A stretch of 64,000 bases of DNA from Adiantum capillus-veneris (GCA_014529385.2 CM043964.1:8693497-8757496), one strand, 5' to 3'; positions 23,041 through 35,215 are shown, counted from the stretch's first letter. Notes: generated by a model from the sequence alone, not told the origin. Numbers and translations are program-made.

Positions 23041-23953
23041 ATGATAGTAGACATGTTTAGTAAACAAGCTCATTTTATACCTGTCAAAAAGACTATCAAA
23101 GCCCATTGATGGAACCCTCTTCATTTCACAAATATTGAAGTACCATGGCTTGCCAATGTCCATAGTGTTGGATAGAGATCCTAGAATGACTAATAATTTC
23201 AGGAAGGGTCTCTTTGAGAACTTAGGAACAAGGTTAAATTTATCTTTGGCCTATCGCCCACAAACGGATGGCCAAAGCGAAATAGCTAACCTAACAATTC
23301 TTGATCTACTAAAATCCTATGTAACGGAAGTAGATCAAAGATCCCAATGGGAGAAGTACTTACTTTTAGTGGAGTATGCCTACAATAACACTGTACATAC
23401 TTCCATGGGAAAAGCACCTTTTGAGGTAATTAAGGGAAGATCAACAAGTCCCATGCTACTTAAGGTACAGGGGAAGATCTTCGCTGTAGATGAGTATAGC
23501 CGAGACCTACAAGAATCTTTCCAAAAGATTAAGGATGCTATCTCTATCTCACAACAAAGAAAAAAGGCTGCTGCTGACAAGCACAAAAAAGCCCAAGCCT
23601 TTAAAGAAAATGATTGGGTCTTACTCAAATTTCCCAGGGCTTGTATAAGGCACACGACGGGCAAGAATCCTATGGGACACCAAAAGTACTATGATAAGCT
23701 AGAAAAAAGGTACTATGGTCCCTTCCAGATTCTTAGGCCAATCAATTAGATGGCTTATCGACTCAAGTTGCCCAGCCATTGGCTCATACACAATGCTTTC
23801 CATGTGATCCTACTAAAGCCTTACAAAGGAGATCCACCTCAAGAACCAACTATTGAAGACCCTCCGGAGATCAACGACCAAGAAGAGGTGCTGCAACCCG
23901 AGTCCATTCTCCGACATGAAGACAAGTTACTAAGAGGCGGTAAGACTATCTGA
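23041..23953 (+). pseudogene. gypsy-2-type integrase, C-terminal two thirds
   Basis: Reads MIVDMFSKQAHFIPV, then a TGA and a frameshift near 23107-23130. It continues as KYHGLPMSIVLDRDPRM (second catalytic Asp) and YRPQTDGQSEIAN (catalytic Glu), then the C-terminal strand WVLLKFPR, a TAG at 23748-23750, and YRLKLPSHWLIHNAFHVILLK to the stop at 23953. The zinc-binding N-terminus and first Asp are missing. This enzyme inserts the element's cDNA; this copy cannot. Confidence 0.88.
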
Positions 23954-24010
23954 CGATATCTTATTAAGTTTAAGAATTATCCTTTTGAAGATGATAGATG
24001 GATGCAAGGA

Positions 24011-24427
24011 ATACAATTAAAGGATAACCTAAACCTTGTCAATGCTTACAGTGATTCCCTAGAGTAAGCAAATGTACAATGTTAAAAATGAACAAATTTT
24101 TTGTCTTATAAGACTCTCTTTTTCTTTATGTGCACAAAAATGAAGTAGTATGCATGCTTAGATCAAGTGTGAGGAGATGATGTCTCCCAAACACCAAGTA
24201 GAGATTGTCAATTAAAGGATAACCTAAATACAATTAAAGGATAACCTAAACCTTGTCAATGCTTACAGTGATTCTCTAGAGTAAGCAAATGTACAATGTT
24301 AAAAATGAACAAATTTTTTGTCTTATAAGACTCTCTTTTTCTTTATGTGCACAAAAATGAAGTAGTATGCATGCTTAGATCAAGTGTGAGGAGATGATGT
24401 CTCCCAAACACCAAGTAGAGATTGTCA
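24011..24427 (+). repeat. 217-bp tandem duplication in the 3' region of the gypsy element
   Basis: Copy 1 is 24011-24227 and copy 2 is 24228-24427, nearly identical (one C/T change seen at GATTCCCTAGAG/GATTCTCTAGAG). Low divergence means the duplication is recent relative to the element's decay. Confidence 0.9.
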
Positions 24428-24635
24428 CTCTACTATGGAAGATTGATAGGACTAATGTGTAGACAGGCTTGCGGCAGCTTAGGCTCTCAAGCCCCAAATG
24501 GACTAGTCATCCATTCTAGAACGATGTTGTAGGGTAACATAGGGATCCTCTACCCGCTAGAAAAAGGACTAATGAATAGGCTTTATTTTCTCTACCCCAT
24601 AGTTGAAGACGACTATGATTTTAAGAGAGAGGCAA

Positions 24636-25008
24636 TGTCATAATAACTAATATCTAATTCTCCTAAATGGTTTTCTCATGTGAAACTGATCATTTAATAT
24701 GGGGAAGTGCCAGGGGAGAAATAGCTAGAATATTGGTTAAGATGGCAAACCGGCCATAGTAGGGATCCAAAGGAGGAAAAATAGGGATCCAAAGGGGGGC
24801 CATCTGCAAAAGAGCAATGTGAAACAATGGGCTTTAACGACTCTAAGGTTCAGCCCATTAAGACTTTCAAAATGCAAAGGTTCCAAAATTCAAAGGGTGT
24901 TGTCCAAAGGTCAAAAGCTTAGAAATATTGGATGCTTTGTGTGTGTGCCGAAAGTCTTCACAACTCCTACAAAGGAGGGGGCAACCTTCCAAGTAGGGGA
25001 TGAGAGAG

Positions 25009-25047
<39 letters not shown>

Positions 25048-26247
25048 AGCCTCCTTTACACAAAGGGAATGAGGGACACATATTAGCTCCCTAGGCCAGA
25101 TGCCCACAAGGTGTACTCAAATCCTATTGGATGGCCATGGAGGTGGACCAATGAGAATTAGGCTAAGGTAAATTTAGTTTAATTAATTTAAAAACACTTA
25201 ATAAAATAAATAATAAGAATTAAGCTCTCTAGAAGACTATTGGACAGTCTCCCAAGGGGTCCAATGAGCATTCAACAGCCCAATGGCTTGCCTCATTCCT
25301 ATTGGCCAAGAGACAAAGGGGTCGAATGATAGTTTAGTTGCATTAATTGATTACATAAAGCTCACACAAAAGGGGAAAGGGGGACACATGTAAGAAGCCT
25401 ATCACTTATGCTACTTAACTTTCATTGGCTAAGCTGGGAGAGGTCCAATGAGGTGCTACCAAGAGAAAATAGCAAGAGGGGTCGACCAAGAGAGAGAGGG
25501 GGCTGAATTTTACAAGGCATTATTGCATACACACTCACACTAACTCATGTGTGAAGCATGAAGACTCTCTCTCTGATCTCCTTCTCAAGCATTATTGGAA
25601 AGCTTATCACCTACTCCAAGCTTGTGAGAAGGGAGGCCTACACCAACAACTCTTGGCTTTATGATGCAAATCCAACCAAGAGCCAAACTTCAATGCATGC
25701 TCATATCCTCTACCATGCTAATTACTAAGCTATGCTATGCTAATGTGAGTGATTATGTGAGGAGATGTACATCTTTATTGTAAAACTACTCCTTCTTCCT
25801 CTCAATCTACTCTCATACCCCGCTAGCTCTCACCATCTTCGAGTGTGTGAGGTCTTGGGTCTGAGACCGTGAGGGAATTGATGTTGTGTTTTATAAGTGT
25901 TTTTGTTAGTGCTTGAATCTTCCATCTTCATTGCACTAGCTAGTATTGAAGGAAGACAAAGAATTGTATTGTAAAATGTCTCTCTTGATGGGAGAAACCA
26001 TAATACAAAGCCTTTTGGAGGGGGAACCCCGGCTCCATGTAAATCCGGTCCTCAATTGTTGTCAATAGATTAATTTATCTCTCTTTTGAAGTATTGTTCA
26101 TGCTATCTAACTAGGTGTTATACTTTTTGTTGCTCTCTCCGCCCAATCACTCTTGTTATTCTCACTAAGAATCTATTCTAATGAAATGATTACTATGTTC
26201 ATGCTATTTTCCACTACACACAAGTTACTAGGCCATTAAATGTTACA
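24636..26247 (+). repeat. 3' LTR of the gypsy-2-type element
   Basis: 1,612 bp, TGTCATAATAAC...AATGTTACA, preceded by the purine tract AAGAGAGAGGCAA. It contains (AC)n at 25011-25042. Its end matches 15688-15789 and 63574-63905 in reverse. Confidence 0.75.
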
Positions 26248-26480
26248 TCAACTTTTGATCACATTCAAGCTTGCTTTCCATTTTGAACCATGAGCTGTCC
26301 AAGAGATCTTCCTTGCTCTTCCTAAAACATTTCCCTCTTAATCATGATCTGGACTCTCAATTTGTAATGATCATTCTCACAATTCTTGAGCATCAAGAGC
26401 CACTTGTCAGCTCCACACATCCCAAAAGATATGGTTCTTTTTGTCCCATAGGTCATATTTGACCTTTGAGCATGGTAATG

Positions 26481-26517
<37 letters not shown>

Positions 26518-28550
26518 GTCCAAAGTAATCCATAGTTTCAAACATAACTTCCTCACACAAATTGTGATTTAGAAAAAATATGCTTCCATCAAAGAAGATA
26601 ATGGTCTGTATTTGTTGATATAAAGAAACTTTTTGTTTTGAGAAATGGAAGATAAGAGATTTCTCATGGTTTGGTTTTTTCCTCTTTACGCAACCAATGG
26701 ATACAACAACCCATAAAGGGTCTTTATCTTATTCATCAACAAAATCCACAAATATTATTGAAGATTATGATAGACCTCCAAAATTAAAGAATTCAAGTAC
26801 TTAACTAGTATGTCTACAAGAGACCTTGGAAGAATAATATTGGCATACTTAGTATACCTAAAAGAGACTGTAAACAAGTAAGAGGAAGATTTGTGTGTAC
26901 TTACAATGGAAAATGGAACTATATTGGTTCTTGTAGTATAGAATAAGAATCTTAAGCAGACACTTGAGATGCAAAATGCATTCTCGATGTAGCTTGCATG
27001 AGGATGAAGTTAAAGAATGTATACACACACTTGTGAATATGAATGCACTCAAAGAGTGAATGAGCAAAGCTGAGCATGACCAGGTAGTGAAGAGAAAAGC
27101 ATGACCAGGTAGTGAAAGAGAAAAGCATTGGTACAGTGAAACGTGCTGTAAGTGAAGTGAAGAATAAATATATGGCCAAGTCACGGGCATGGAGGATTTA
27201 CTATATAGGTTTGCACGGTCTCATGTTTGTGTAAGGAAGAGGGGGGAAGGAGGGGGTGTGTGAAAGGAAGGGGGAAGGAGGAAACTTGAAATTGCAAAAA
27301 AATCCTTAAATCCCTCTCAAATTGGACAATTTGTTTTTGAAATTCTCAAATGACCTTCAACTTTTCCAAATTATTCAAACTTGCAAACAAAGCTATGGAC
27401 AATGCTTTTGTAGCTTTTCAATGGACGGTTGATTTTTTCTTGATAACAGACCCCTCCTTGATATTCATTTTATCATCTAACTTTATAGTATAATGCAAAT
27501 TCTTCAATAACTATGTGAAAGGTATCTTGCTTTGCACTGTCAATTTATTCTAATGTGTATTTAGATGTATATTGATAAACATACAAAAGACAATTGAGCC
27601 AAAGGAATTTGATTTCATTTTTTTTTCAAAAACATATCTCTAACGATGAGAAGCTTAGTTTGAATTCATGGCTTCTTATTACAGGTTAATACAAGCTTTA
27701 GGGGGTTTAGAGGACTTGTCTCACTCTACTATACTATATGCACACACTTACTCTTTACCACTTCAAAACACACCCAAACACTCACATGCTCTCAAGCACG
27801 TCTACATAGATATACCTACACATGCACAATCATTTACACATGCATACACATGTGCTCGGATCAAAACAAACTCACCTATGCATACATACATGCATTGCCT
27901 GCTCCCACACACACATACAGACACCCATTATCTCTCAAGACTACATGCGCACAACCACCATACACAAAAACATAGAAAACATAAAAAACTCTACATATGC
28001 AAACACGTGGATCTATACACATACACACACATGCACTCTCATAAGAAATCACAAAGAGAAGTTATAGTTTGCAATGATCTACAAGGATCTTTACTCGAGG
28101 GAGTACCTACTAGTGGACCAAAATTCACTGATGATGGTGCACAACCATGTGACAGTCAAAAGCTATCTACAAAGTCTCTTAATGGTTGGCAATGGGCACT
28201 ATATACTATCCCCTTGCCAATTAGTGGCATGTTCATGTTCATGAACCTTAAACCATTGTAGGAAACCATTTGATAAGTGAAAATCTAATATCTTCCAACA
28301 TGATTAAAACTACCAACCAAACCGGCAATCTTACTTTCATTGCGTTTTATAAAAAAAATAATTTTAAACCACCAAGAAATGTATAAGTTCACCACCCTCT
28401 AGTTGTTAGGTTCATGCAAGCCAAGCTAGAGCATCTAGCCATGTGACTATGCCATGCATTTCCATGTGAGCCTAAGTAGGCAATTATAAGCACATATACC
28501 CCAATTTGACTAGGCTAATGAGGATTTGTATAGGTCAAACCTTAATCAAC
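26248..28550. other. non-coding, no gene supported
   Basis: Contains (TC)n at 26484-26516 and an AC/CACA-rich tract at 27740-28060 whose open frame is low complexity. Confidence 0.5.
26484..26516. repeat. (TC)n microsatellite
   Basis: Uninterrupted TC run. Confidence 0.95.
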
Positions 28551-28556
28551 TTCTAC

Positions 28557-28717
28557 TATAAAAGGAATCCATTCACACACACTGTTGGGGGTTCCATCGT
28601 AGCATAGCTCCAATGACCAACAATAATTGTCAATCCGGAGGGATGAGCAACCTGGCTAGGGCACGGGGCAACATGTATGTCAACTCTATGAAGTGGGCTT
28701 CTCGACCTATGGAGGAG
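28557..28717 (+). other. candidate promoter and first coding exon of an unknown gene
   Basis: TATAAAAG at 28557-28564 is followed 79 bp later by an ATG at 28643, opening 25 codons (MSNLARARGNMY...RPMEE) that end exactly at GAG/GTAAGC (28717/28718), a good plant 5' splice site. Further coding-like scraps follow (FQNGGKLAMAVMWHGNG near 28980, GANVQDVITSAITLIALSS near 29440), but I could not join them into a model. It is either a decayed host gene or chance. Confidence 0.25.
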
Positions 28718-29817
28718 GTAAGCCACGATGCCTGGTTATCACCACATCCACTTCTCTTCACCTCAAATCAACCCAATCACACACACTAATGATTGTAAGA
28801 TGCACATATCACTAATCCTATCATGGAATACACACATCACAAGTGCACACACATAGATCCATTCCACACTCCAATTAAACCTACATGCACACACAAAGAA
28901 TAGAGGACAATCAAAAGTCACATATTCAGTGTTTATTATGACTGCTTGGAATATGGTTGGGAGCACAGCATTTCAGAACGGTGGAAAGCTTGCAATGGCT
29001 GTCATGTGGCATGGGAATGGTTTTTTATATCGTAACTTGGAATCGGAAGTCGTCAATGTCAGAAGTTTCTGGAGTGAAGATTATGCTTTGGGATTTTACG
29101 TCGACTGACAATATCACTCATGCCAATGCAAGAGCGGTTGAAGCACTCATGAACGATAAGTAAGCTTCATGATTTGAGAACTTTATTGCCCAAGATGGTG
29201 TCATTTGAAGTATGTTGACTAGAATGACCAAAGAGGCATGGAAGTGGGTGACAAGTATTCAAGAAGTAGAAGAGGTGCTTCGGTAGTTTATTATCTGTGA
29301 CAGTGTTACTTGAAATCATTGATAGCAAGCAAAGGCCAATATAGCGGTGGCAGGGATTGAAAATGCTTTAATACGTATGTACGCTAATTTTTCTTTTGTG
29401 CTATGCCTAGGTTAGGTGTGGTGCACATTGGAGACCACATTTAGGAGCTAATGTCCAGGATGTTATCACTTCTGCTATCACCTTGATTGCATTGTCGAGC
29501 TTTATAATGCTGCCTAAGGGCCACTTAGTGTGAATGGCCACTGGGGGAAAACACACTATTAATAGGAATTATGCAAGAAATAAAAAAGCGGGGGACAATC
29601 AATTGCAGAAAAAGCGCATCAGAGAGCATGGGGACGAGCCGCCACAAAAAAGGTAGGAGGTTGACAAGCGCGTCACTGTCGGGGGCCGCCCATGAGCAGA
29701 GGAGGACGAGCTGACAGTGGGGCTGTTTGTGGTGAAGCCAGCAGGAGAGGAAAGAGTTGAATTGTCCACGAGCTGGTGGTTTAGAAGCCGGCCGAGCAGG
29801 GGCGTCAACTGCAGCAT
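28718..29817. other. no gene supported; scattered short coding-like stretches
   Basis: Several 15-30 codon stretches with protein-like composition on the plus strand in different frames. They are GC-richer from 29590, leading into repeat H. No family recognised. Confidence 0.3.
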
Positions 29818-31468
29818 CGAGTGCTAGATAGGGAGCCACCATCCGAGCAAGGAAAAGAGGCCCGAGGGCTTTTTGAAGCTGGGTTTGGCATTTGTTGGTA
29901 GGCAGCAGTGTATCTGGTGGCGAATCAAGGAAGTGGCATCAACGGTAGTAGCAAGGGCAGCGTGAGGGCATTCTACAAGCGAGAGTAGCGCAGGTGTGAG
30001 AGCGAGGTGGTTGAGTCGGAAACTGCAGGAGTTTAGAGCACCGGGCGGTGGGGTCGGCAAGTGAAGACAGAGAGCCGCGAGGGAGTGCGACGAGGAGGGA
30101 GCCGACGAGATTTTGGTAGAGTAGGAGCAGCACAAGGGAAAAGCAAGGGAGTTCTACCAGTGTGATTTTGATATTGTTGGGCAGTATGAATCTGATTTTG
30201 AGGTACTCAAAGTGTTGACAGAGAGCCTTGACAAGCTGAATATTGGATACTATGAGGTGAAGCTCAATCATAGGGGGCTTTTGGATGGCATGCTAGAGCT
30301 TGTGGGGTGATGAGGAGGTACCACATAGCAAAGGTTTAAAGACGAGATAATCCAGCCAGGGGAAGATATCGGGAGGTCTTTCAAGCAAGTGCTTCGTCCA
30401 GGAGGTTGAGAACGAGAGCGAGGAAAAAAAGGGAGGGTCAACTGCAATAGGTAAAGAAATTGGTTGGAGCCGACGAACTGCCAAGGCCTGGAGAAGCAGA
30501 TCTTTAGCAGTTTTCAGAGGTTTGTTTGAGTTAAAAGAAACCTAAAGCAAGCGGCGACAAAGTGAATGCATGTAAAGGTGGTCGGGAAGAGCAAGGGAAG
30601 GGCATTGAGGCCATACAGATTTGGCATTTGCACTTCCGCTCATAGTCTCGGCGAGCTCAAGAGCACTTTTTGCCTATTGCGATCAAGTTATTTTTTGTAT
30701 TCACATTGTAGTTCATTAAGTAATTCAATTCAAGGTGTACAAGGTGTTCTTTTGTGCTGTATTCTCTTGAGATGTGCTTCTTTCTCCCCACAGCGAGCAG
30801 CCCGGTGCTTACCCAGCTCAACTTGTGAACAATATTCCCCCGACAATGTTCACGACCAAATATTGGAGAAAGGTGTTCTTTGATGATCTTGAAAAGTTTT
30901 TTTTGATGTTGCATCCCTTCTTGAAGCCCAAGGTACATGGGTATATCTATGGATTATTATGAATAGCTGTATAAAAAGATATAGAAGTCCATATTGTGGG
31001 TGAAGGCTAGATATTGTAAACAAATTAGTTACTAGTATTGATAATTTACTAGTCCATATGGTGGATGAAGGCTCGACATTATAAATAAAATAGTTACTAG
31101 TGTGATTTACTAGTGAGTATTTTATTGCATACATGATTGAATGTGTGGTAAATTTCATATCGACATTAACATCATGCAAATTTGTTTATTAATATTGATA
31201 ATTTACTAGTGAGTAATTTATTGCATGCATGATTGAACATGTGGTAATCATATCGCCATTGATCATGCAAATTTGATTTTCAAGCATGTGTGGTAATGTT
31301 ATTGGCCATGACATCATCAAAATTTTGATTTCGCAGTAATAAAAGCAGATGTGGTAGAAGTTTGGAGAAGATGAGGGTCTTATTCATTTCATAGCATTGA
31401 GTTTCCTGTGCATCAATAGAACCTCTTAGGATAAAGACTAGTAGGAAGAGTCAAGAAAAGTGAAAAAT
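29818..31468 (+). repeat. repeat H, copy 2 (uninterrupted)
   Basis: About 1.65 kb, colinear with 5618-5743 plus 11250-12077 plus the inverse of 16047-16741. It has no copia-1 and no inversion. The right half is AT-rich with internal short repeats (CATGCAAATTTG and TTACTAGTGAGTA). No clear terminal repeats, so the type of element is unknown. Confidence 0.8.
30146..30384 (+). pseudogene. histidyl-tRNA synthetase fragment in permuted order (H copy 2)
   Basis: Part A (30146-30309) reads [52 protein letters not shown]. Part B (30310-30384), in another frame, reads MRRYHIAKV, stop, RRDNPARGRYREVFQ. In class II HisRS, RRYHIAKVYRRDNP comes just before [10 protein letters not shown], spanning motif 2, so the two parts are swapped. 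Both end or begin at the same REF/VFQ words, and part A ends at a CGV-like point fused to part B. One base is missing at GAGCTTGTGGGG. It is a pseudogene in a repeat, not a working synthetase. Confidence 0.8.
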
Positions 31469-33189
31469 TGGGTCTTTGGCTAGAGAGTGCAAAATACAGA
31501 GAGCTTGCATACATGAGTGCTTAAACTTCTAAAGATTCCTTCTCTAATGTATCCCTTGAATTCTTGAGAGAAGACTTTGACATGAAGACTCTATATAGTG
31601 GAGATATAGTGCAAGGGCTCTCAATGCCTTTAAAGATTTCATTTCTATATAAATTTAGTGATGGTGTGCACATATTCATTTCCTAAGAGAATTTTCCTTA
31701 GTAGTTTTAAAATATTGGGAGTGATATTTGTTTTTTGGTGAGTTATCATATCACCTTCAAAACTAGCTAGTCTTGCTTGGTGGGCGGTGATATATAGAGA
31801 ACGTAACATGACATACCAAGATTGATATCAAGCATCTATGAGAAAAGACATGTGTATCTATTTGATGTATAGATATGATGATGGAGATTGAGCATGTACT
31901 AGTGAGAAAAACATGTAGCTAAACTAAACTTAAGGAAGCATTGACAAACTCAAGAAATACAAAAAGCATTAGCATACTATAAAAATTAAACAGCACTATC
32001 GACCTAATAATCGTGTACGGGTGTCGTCCAATTGTTGAAGTCGGAGGACAATGTTTGTATCAAGCTACATAAAACCAATTTGAATAGTTAACCATTTTGC
32101 CTTGGGATGAAGCACCACAAGTTGAAAATGCTAAGTATATAATGCACGTCATGCACAAGTGCCATACAAACGTATGGTGGAGATTTGGCACTGTGGTCTC
32201 TCCAAAAATAATAAGAAATGGAATCTGTGGCTTGCCCTGTAGCATTTATGTGTTGCACCAAGAAAATGTATAGGCATAGGGAATTGGATGTAGATAATGG
32301 ACCTTGCAATGTTGTCGAGTTAGAGTTGTACTTGTGCAGTCTAAACGTCCAGTGTTGTGAATAAAAGTTCTTTTTGTGACACACAAAATAGGAGTTAATA
32401 CAAATACAAAAGATGCAGGAGATAGATTTAACTTAAAGAGAAGTGCAGATAATTTGGTGTTCTACGTTATCAACTAGGTTGCATGATTCGTTATTTGACA
32501 TTCGTTTTATTCGTGAATAATGATCGATTAATACATTCTAAAGATTTATTTGTGCGTATTATTTGCTGCCATGTCAGCTTTTCTGAAAAAAATGTGTTAT
32601 TGCTTACATATCGATCGATCGACTATCGATCGATATTTAATCAATCGATAGGTTAAATCGATCTATATGTTTTCGATCAATATGGTAATAGTATATAAAT
32701 GCCAATTTGCATGTTTTAGCTACAATTCCCTTGACCAAAGTGTTAGGTTAGCTCTGACATAGAAAGGTTGAGTTGTCAACTTAAAAAATCTTTGATTTTT
32801 TAAGAAAAAATTATTTTTAATGTTTTGAACGTAAAAAATAAAATAATTATATAGATTTGAATCATTTATAATTCTTAATAATAGAAGTTATTTTTTAAAT
32901 CTATTGTTAAGTTTAAATAAATTACTTGAAACGATAGAGACTATACTTTTAGCTCTACTTGTTTAAGAATAGATAAATAAATAATTGTACGCATTAGAGG
33001 CTACTTTTCTAGCTATATATAGTGCGAATGTACAATTCTAAACATTAGAAGCTATACTCTTAGTTCTATTTGTTTTAGAATAGATACTAAAAGTGATATT
33101 TGATGGTAAAAATCTATCATAGCTATAATATATGCACAAATAATAGTGTTAGTTTATACATTTTGGAACATATACACATACATATAGGG
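31469..33189. other. AT-rich, no gene recognised
   Basis: Includes the dispersed repeat at 31835-32095 and a cluster of ATCGAT palindromes at 32607-32690. The ORF at 32060-32384 (minus) shows no family motif. Confidence 0.5.
31835..32095 (+). repeat. dispersed repeat, copy 1
   Basis: Direct match to 51860-52115 (for example ATGTAGCTAAACTAAACTTAA in part), roughly 80 percent by eye. Confidence 0.75.
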
Positions 33190-33560
33190 TCTTTTGGTTG
33201 TCATGAACAAATGTTCTTACCTCCATATACACATAGAATAGGTCCACTTAGTGCCTCTTGGTTGTTGTGAGATGATTATCTTACTTCCAAGTGAGGTTTA
33301 AGGGATGAAGTAGGATTCACTTGGTTGCATAGAATAGGTCCACTTAGTGCCTCTTGGTTGCTATGAGATGATTCTCTTACTTCCAAGTGAGGTGTAAGGT
33401 ATGAAGTAGGACTCACTTGGTTGTTATTGAGATTATGCTCTTACCTCTAAGTGAATATGGTGGATTACCTATAGAATTCCCTAGGATGTTATCGAGCTCC
33501 TACCTCCAAGAGACATAGATAGTGCAATGTAGGATGACTCCATCTCTCATTTAGGTTGAC
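33190..33560 (+). repeat. degenerate ~97-bp tandem repeat
   Basis: AGAATAGGTCCACTTAGTGC recurs at about 33235 and 33331. Weaker copies carry TTACCTCCAAGTG and CTTGGTTG motifs on both sides. Confidence 0.75.
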
Positions 33561-33747
33561 TTGAGCAAACGCTCTTTACCACCTAGTAGCCAAGAACGAT
33601 ATATCCATTGGTGATCTTCCCTAAAATATTATCTTAACACTATTCATTCATCATTTTAATTTAGCAAATCCTATCTATAACCTTTTATCTTTCTCATTGC
33701 ACTATTATGGTGAAAAGTTATAATCATAGTGTATCTATTGATTGCAG

Positions 33748-33919
33748 GATATATTTTGTTGAAGTCAGAAAGCATGGTGCGAGGAAAAGAGTGGTCGTAT
33801 GTGGAGGGCATAACGTGCCACACAATGCAACTCGTATCAAAGAACATTTATTCGCCACTAATCCCAATGTTAAAGAATGTGGAGCACCACCTAACAATAT
33901 ATGGGTCCATTTTGCAGGG
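33748..33919 (+). pseudogene. exon-like fragment resembling a BED-type zinc finger
   Basis: The stretch lies between a good 3' splice site (TTGATTGCAG/33748) and TTTGCAG/GGTATG. It encodes KRVVVCGGHNVPHNATRIKEHL followed by NPNVKECGAPP, read in two pieces here. The spacing NATRIKEHL...VKEC resembles the C-terminal His/Cys half of BED fingers found in plant hAT transposases and related proteins. The first CxxC is CGGH, so a ligand is missing. No transposase domain follows. It could be a hAT remnant. Confidence 0.35.
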
Positions 33920-34214
33920 TATGTAACAAAATCACTATGGTATCAATGAGAAATTATCAATAAAACGACGTAAACTATATCTCTAAAAGAATAATTATAC
34001 GAGAATCAATGAACGAGTATATCATATAACAAAAGATCATGTACCAACAGTAGCTCGATAGAATTTGTACGATCATCAACAGCTCGACTGAATCGGAACG
34101 ATGTGTAACTGGCTTCTGCAGCAAAGTTACGTCAGTAACAAATATATAATTGATGAAGAAAAATATAATTGAGAAGTTTTCAATTATGAGAAAAATCAAA
34201 AGCAAAAAGTAAAA

Positions 34215-35205
34215 TTTTGATTTTCAAACATATTCGCAGTCCGAGACGATAACCCAAAATCGGTGCAGAATTTATAAAAACTTTCTTCTGCAAAGTTATA
34301 GACCACATCGATTCCAATCCCCATCGCGGGTAGTTTCTTCTACAAAGTTGTAGAACACATCGATTCCGGTCTCTCACGCGGGTAGTTTCTGCAAAATCGT
34401 CTTCAATAGGCAGAAAAATAAAAAACAGAAAACGAAAATTGCTTTTTAGGTATGTACGCAGTCCGCGAACGATAACTCAAAATCGGTGCATAATTTGAAA
34501 ACACTTTCTCTGCAAAGTTGTAGACCACATCGATTCCGATCTCTCACGCGGGTAGTTTCTGCAAAATCGTTTTCAATAAGCAGAAAAATAATAAACAAAA
34601 AGCGAAAATTGCTTTTCAGATATGTACGCAGTCTGCGAACGATAACTCAAAATCGGTGCAGAATTTGAAAACAGTTCCTTCTGCAAAGTTGTAGACCACA
34701 TTGATTTCGGGTTGTTTCTGCAAAATCATTTTCAATTAGCAGAAAAATCAAAAACAAAAAGCGGAAGTTGCTTTTCAAGTATGTACGCAGTCCGCGAACG
34801 ATAACTCAAAATTGGTGCAGAATTTGAAGAAACTTCCTTCTGCAAAGTTGTAGACCACATCGATTCCCGGCTCTCACGAGAATAGTTTCTGCAAAATTGT
34901 TTCTAATTAGCAGAAAAATCAAAAACAAAAAGCGGAAGTTGCTTTTCAGGTATGTACGCAGTCCTCGAACGATAACTCAAAATCGGTGCAGAATTTGAAA
35001 AAACTTTCTTCTGCAAAGTTGTAGACCACATCGATTCCGGTCTTCCCCATGGGTAGTTTCTGCAAAATCGTTTCCAATTAGCAGAAAAATCAAAAACAAA
35101 ACGCGGAAGCTGTTTTTCAGGTATGTACGCAGTCCGCGAACGATAACTCAAAATCGGTGCAGAATTTGAAGAAACTTCCTTCTGCAAAGTTGTAGACCAC
35201 ATCGA
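34215..35205. repeat. ~170-bp tandem array, about six copies
   Basis: TATGTACGCAGTCC recurs at 34451, 34621, 34780, 34950 and 35122 (periods 159-172), with a more diverged copy from 34228. Shared words include ATCGGTGCAGAATTTG and GCAAAGTTGTAGACCACAT. The open frames within it are repeat artefacts. Confidence 0.92.
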
Positions 35206-35215
35206 CATTTCTCCT

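Larger units (their letters stand above)
23038..26247 (+). mobile_element. 3' half of a gypsy-2-type element: integrase, 3' region, 3' LTR
   Basis: Begins inside the integrase core directly after the X LTR and ends with a complete LTR of the same family as 15688-15789. Together with 12078-15789 it could be the remainder of one element separated by insertions and an inversion, but RNase H and the integrase N-terminus between them are absent. Confidence 0.8.

Noticed and set aside
27668-28261. 197-codon plus-strand frame
   Set aside because: Built from CACA/ACAT low-complexity sequence; His/Thr-rich without a domain.
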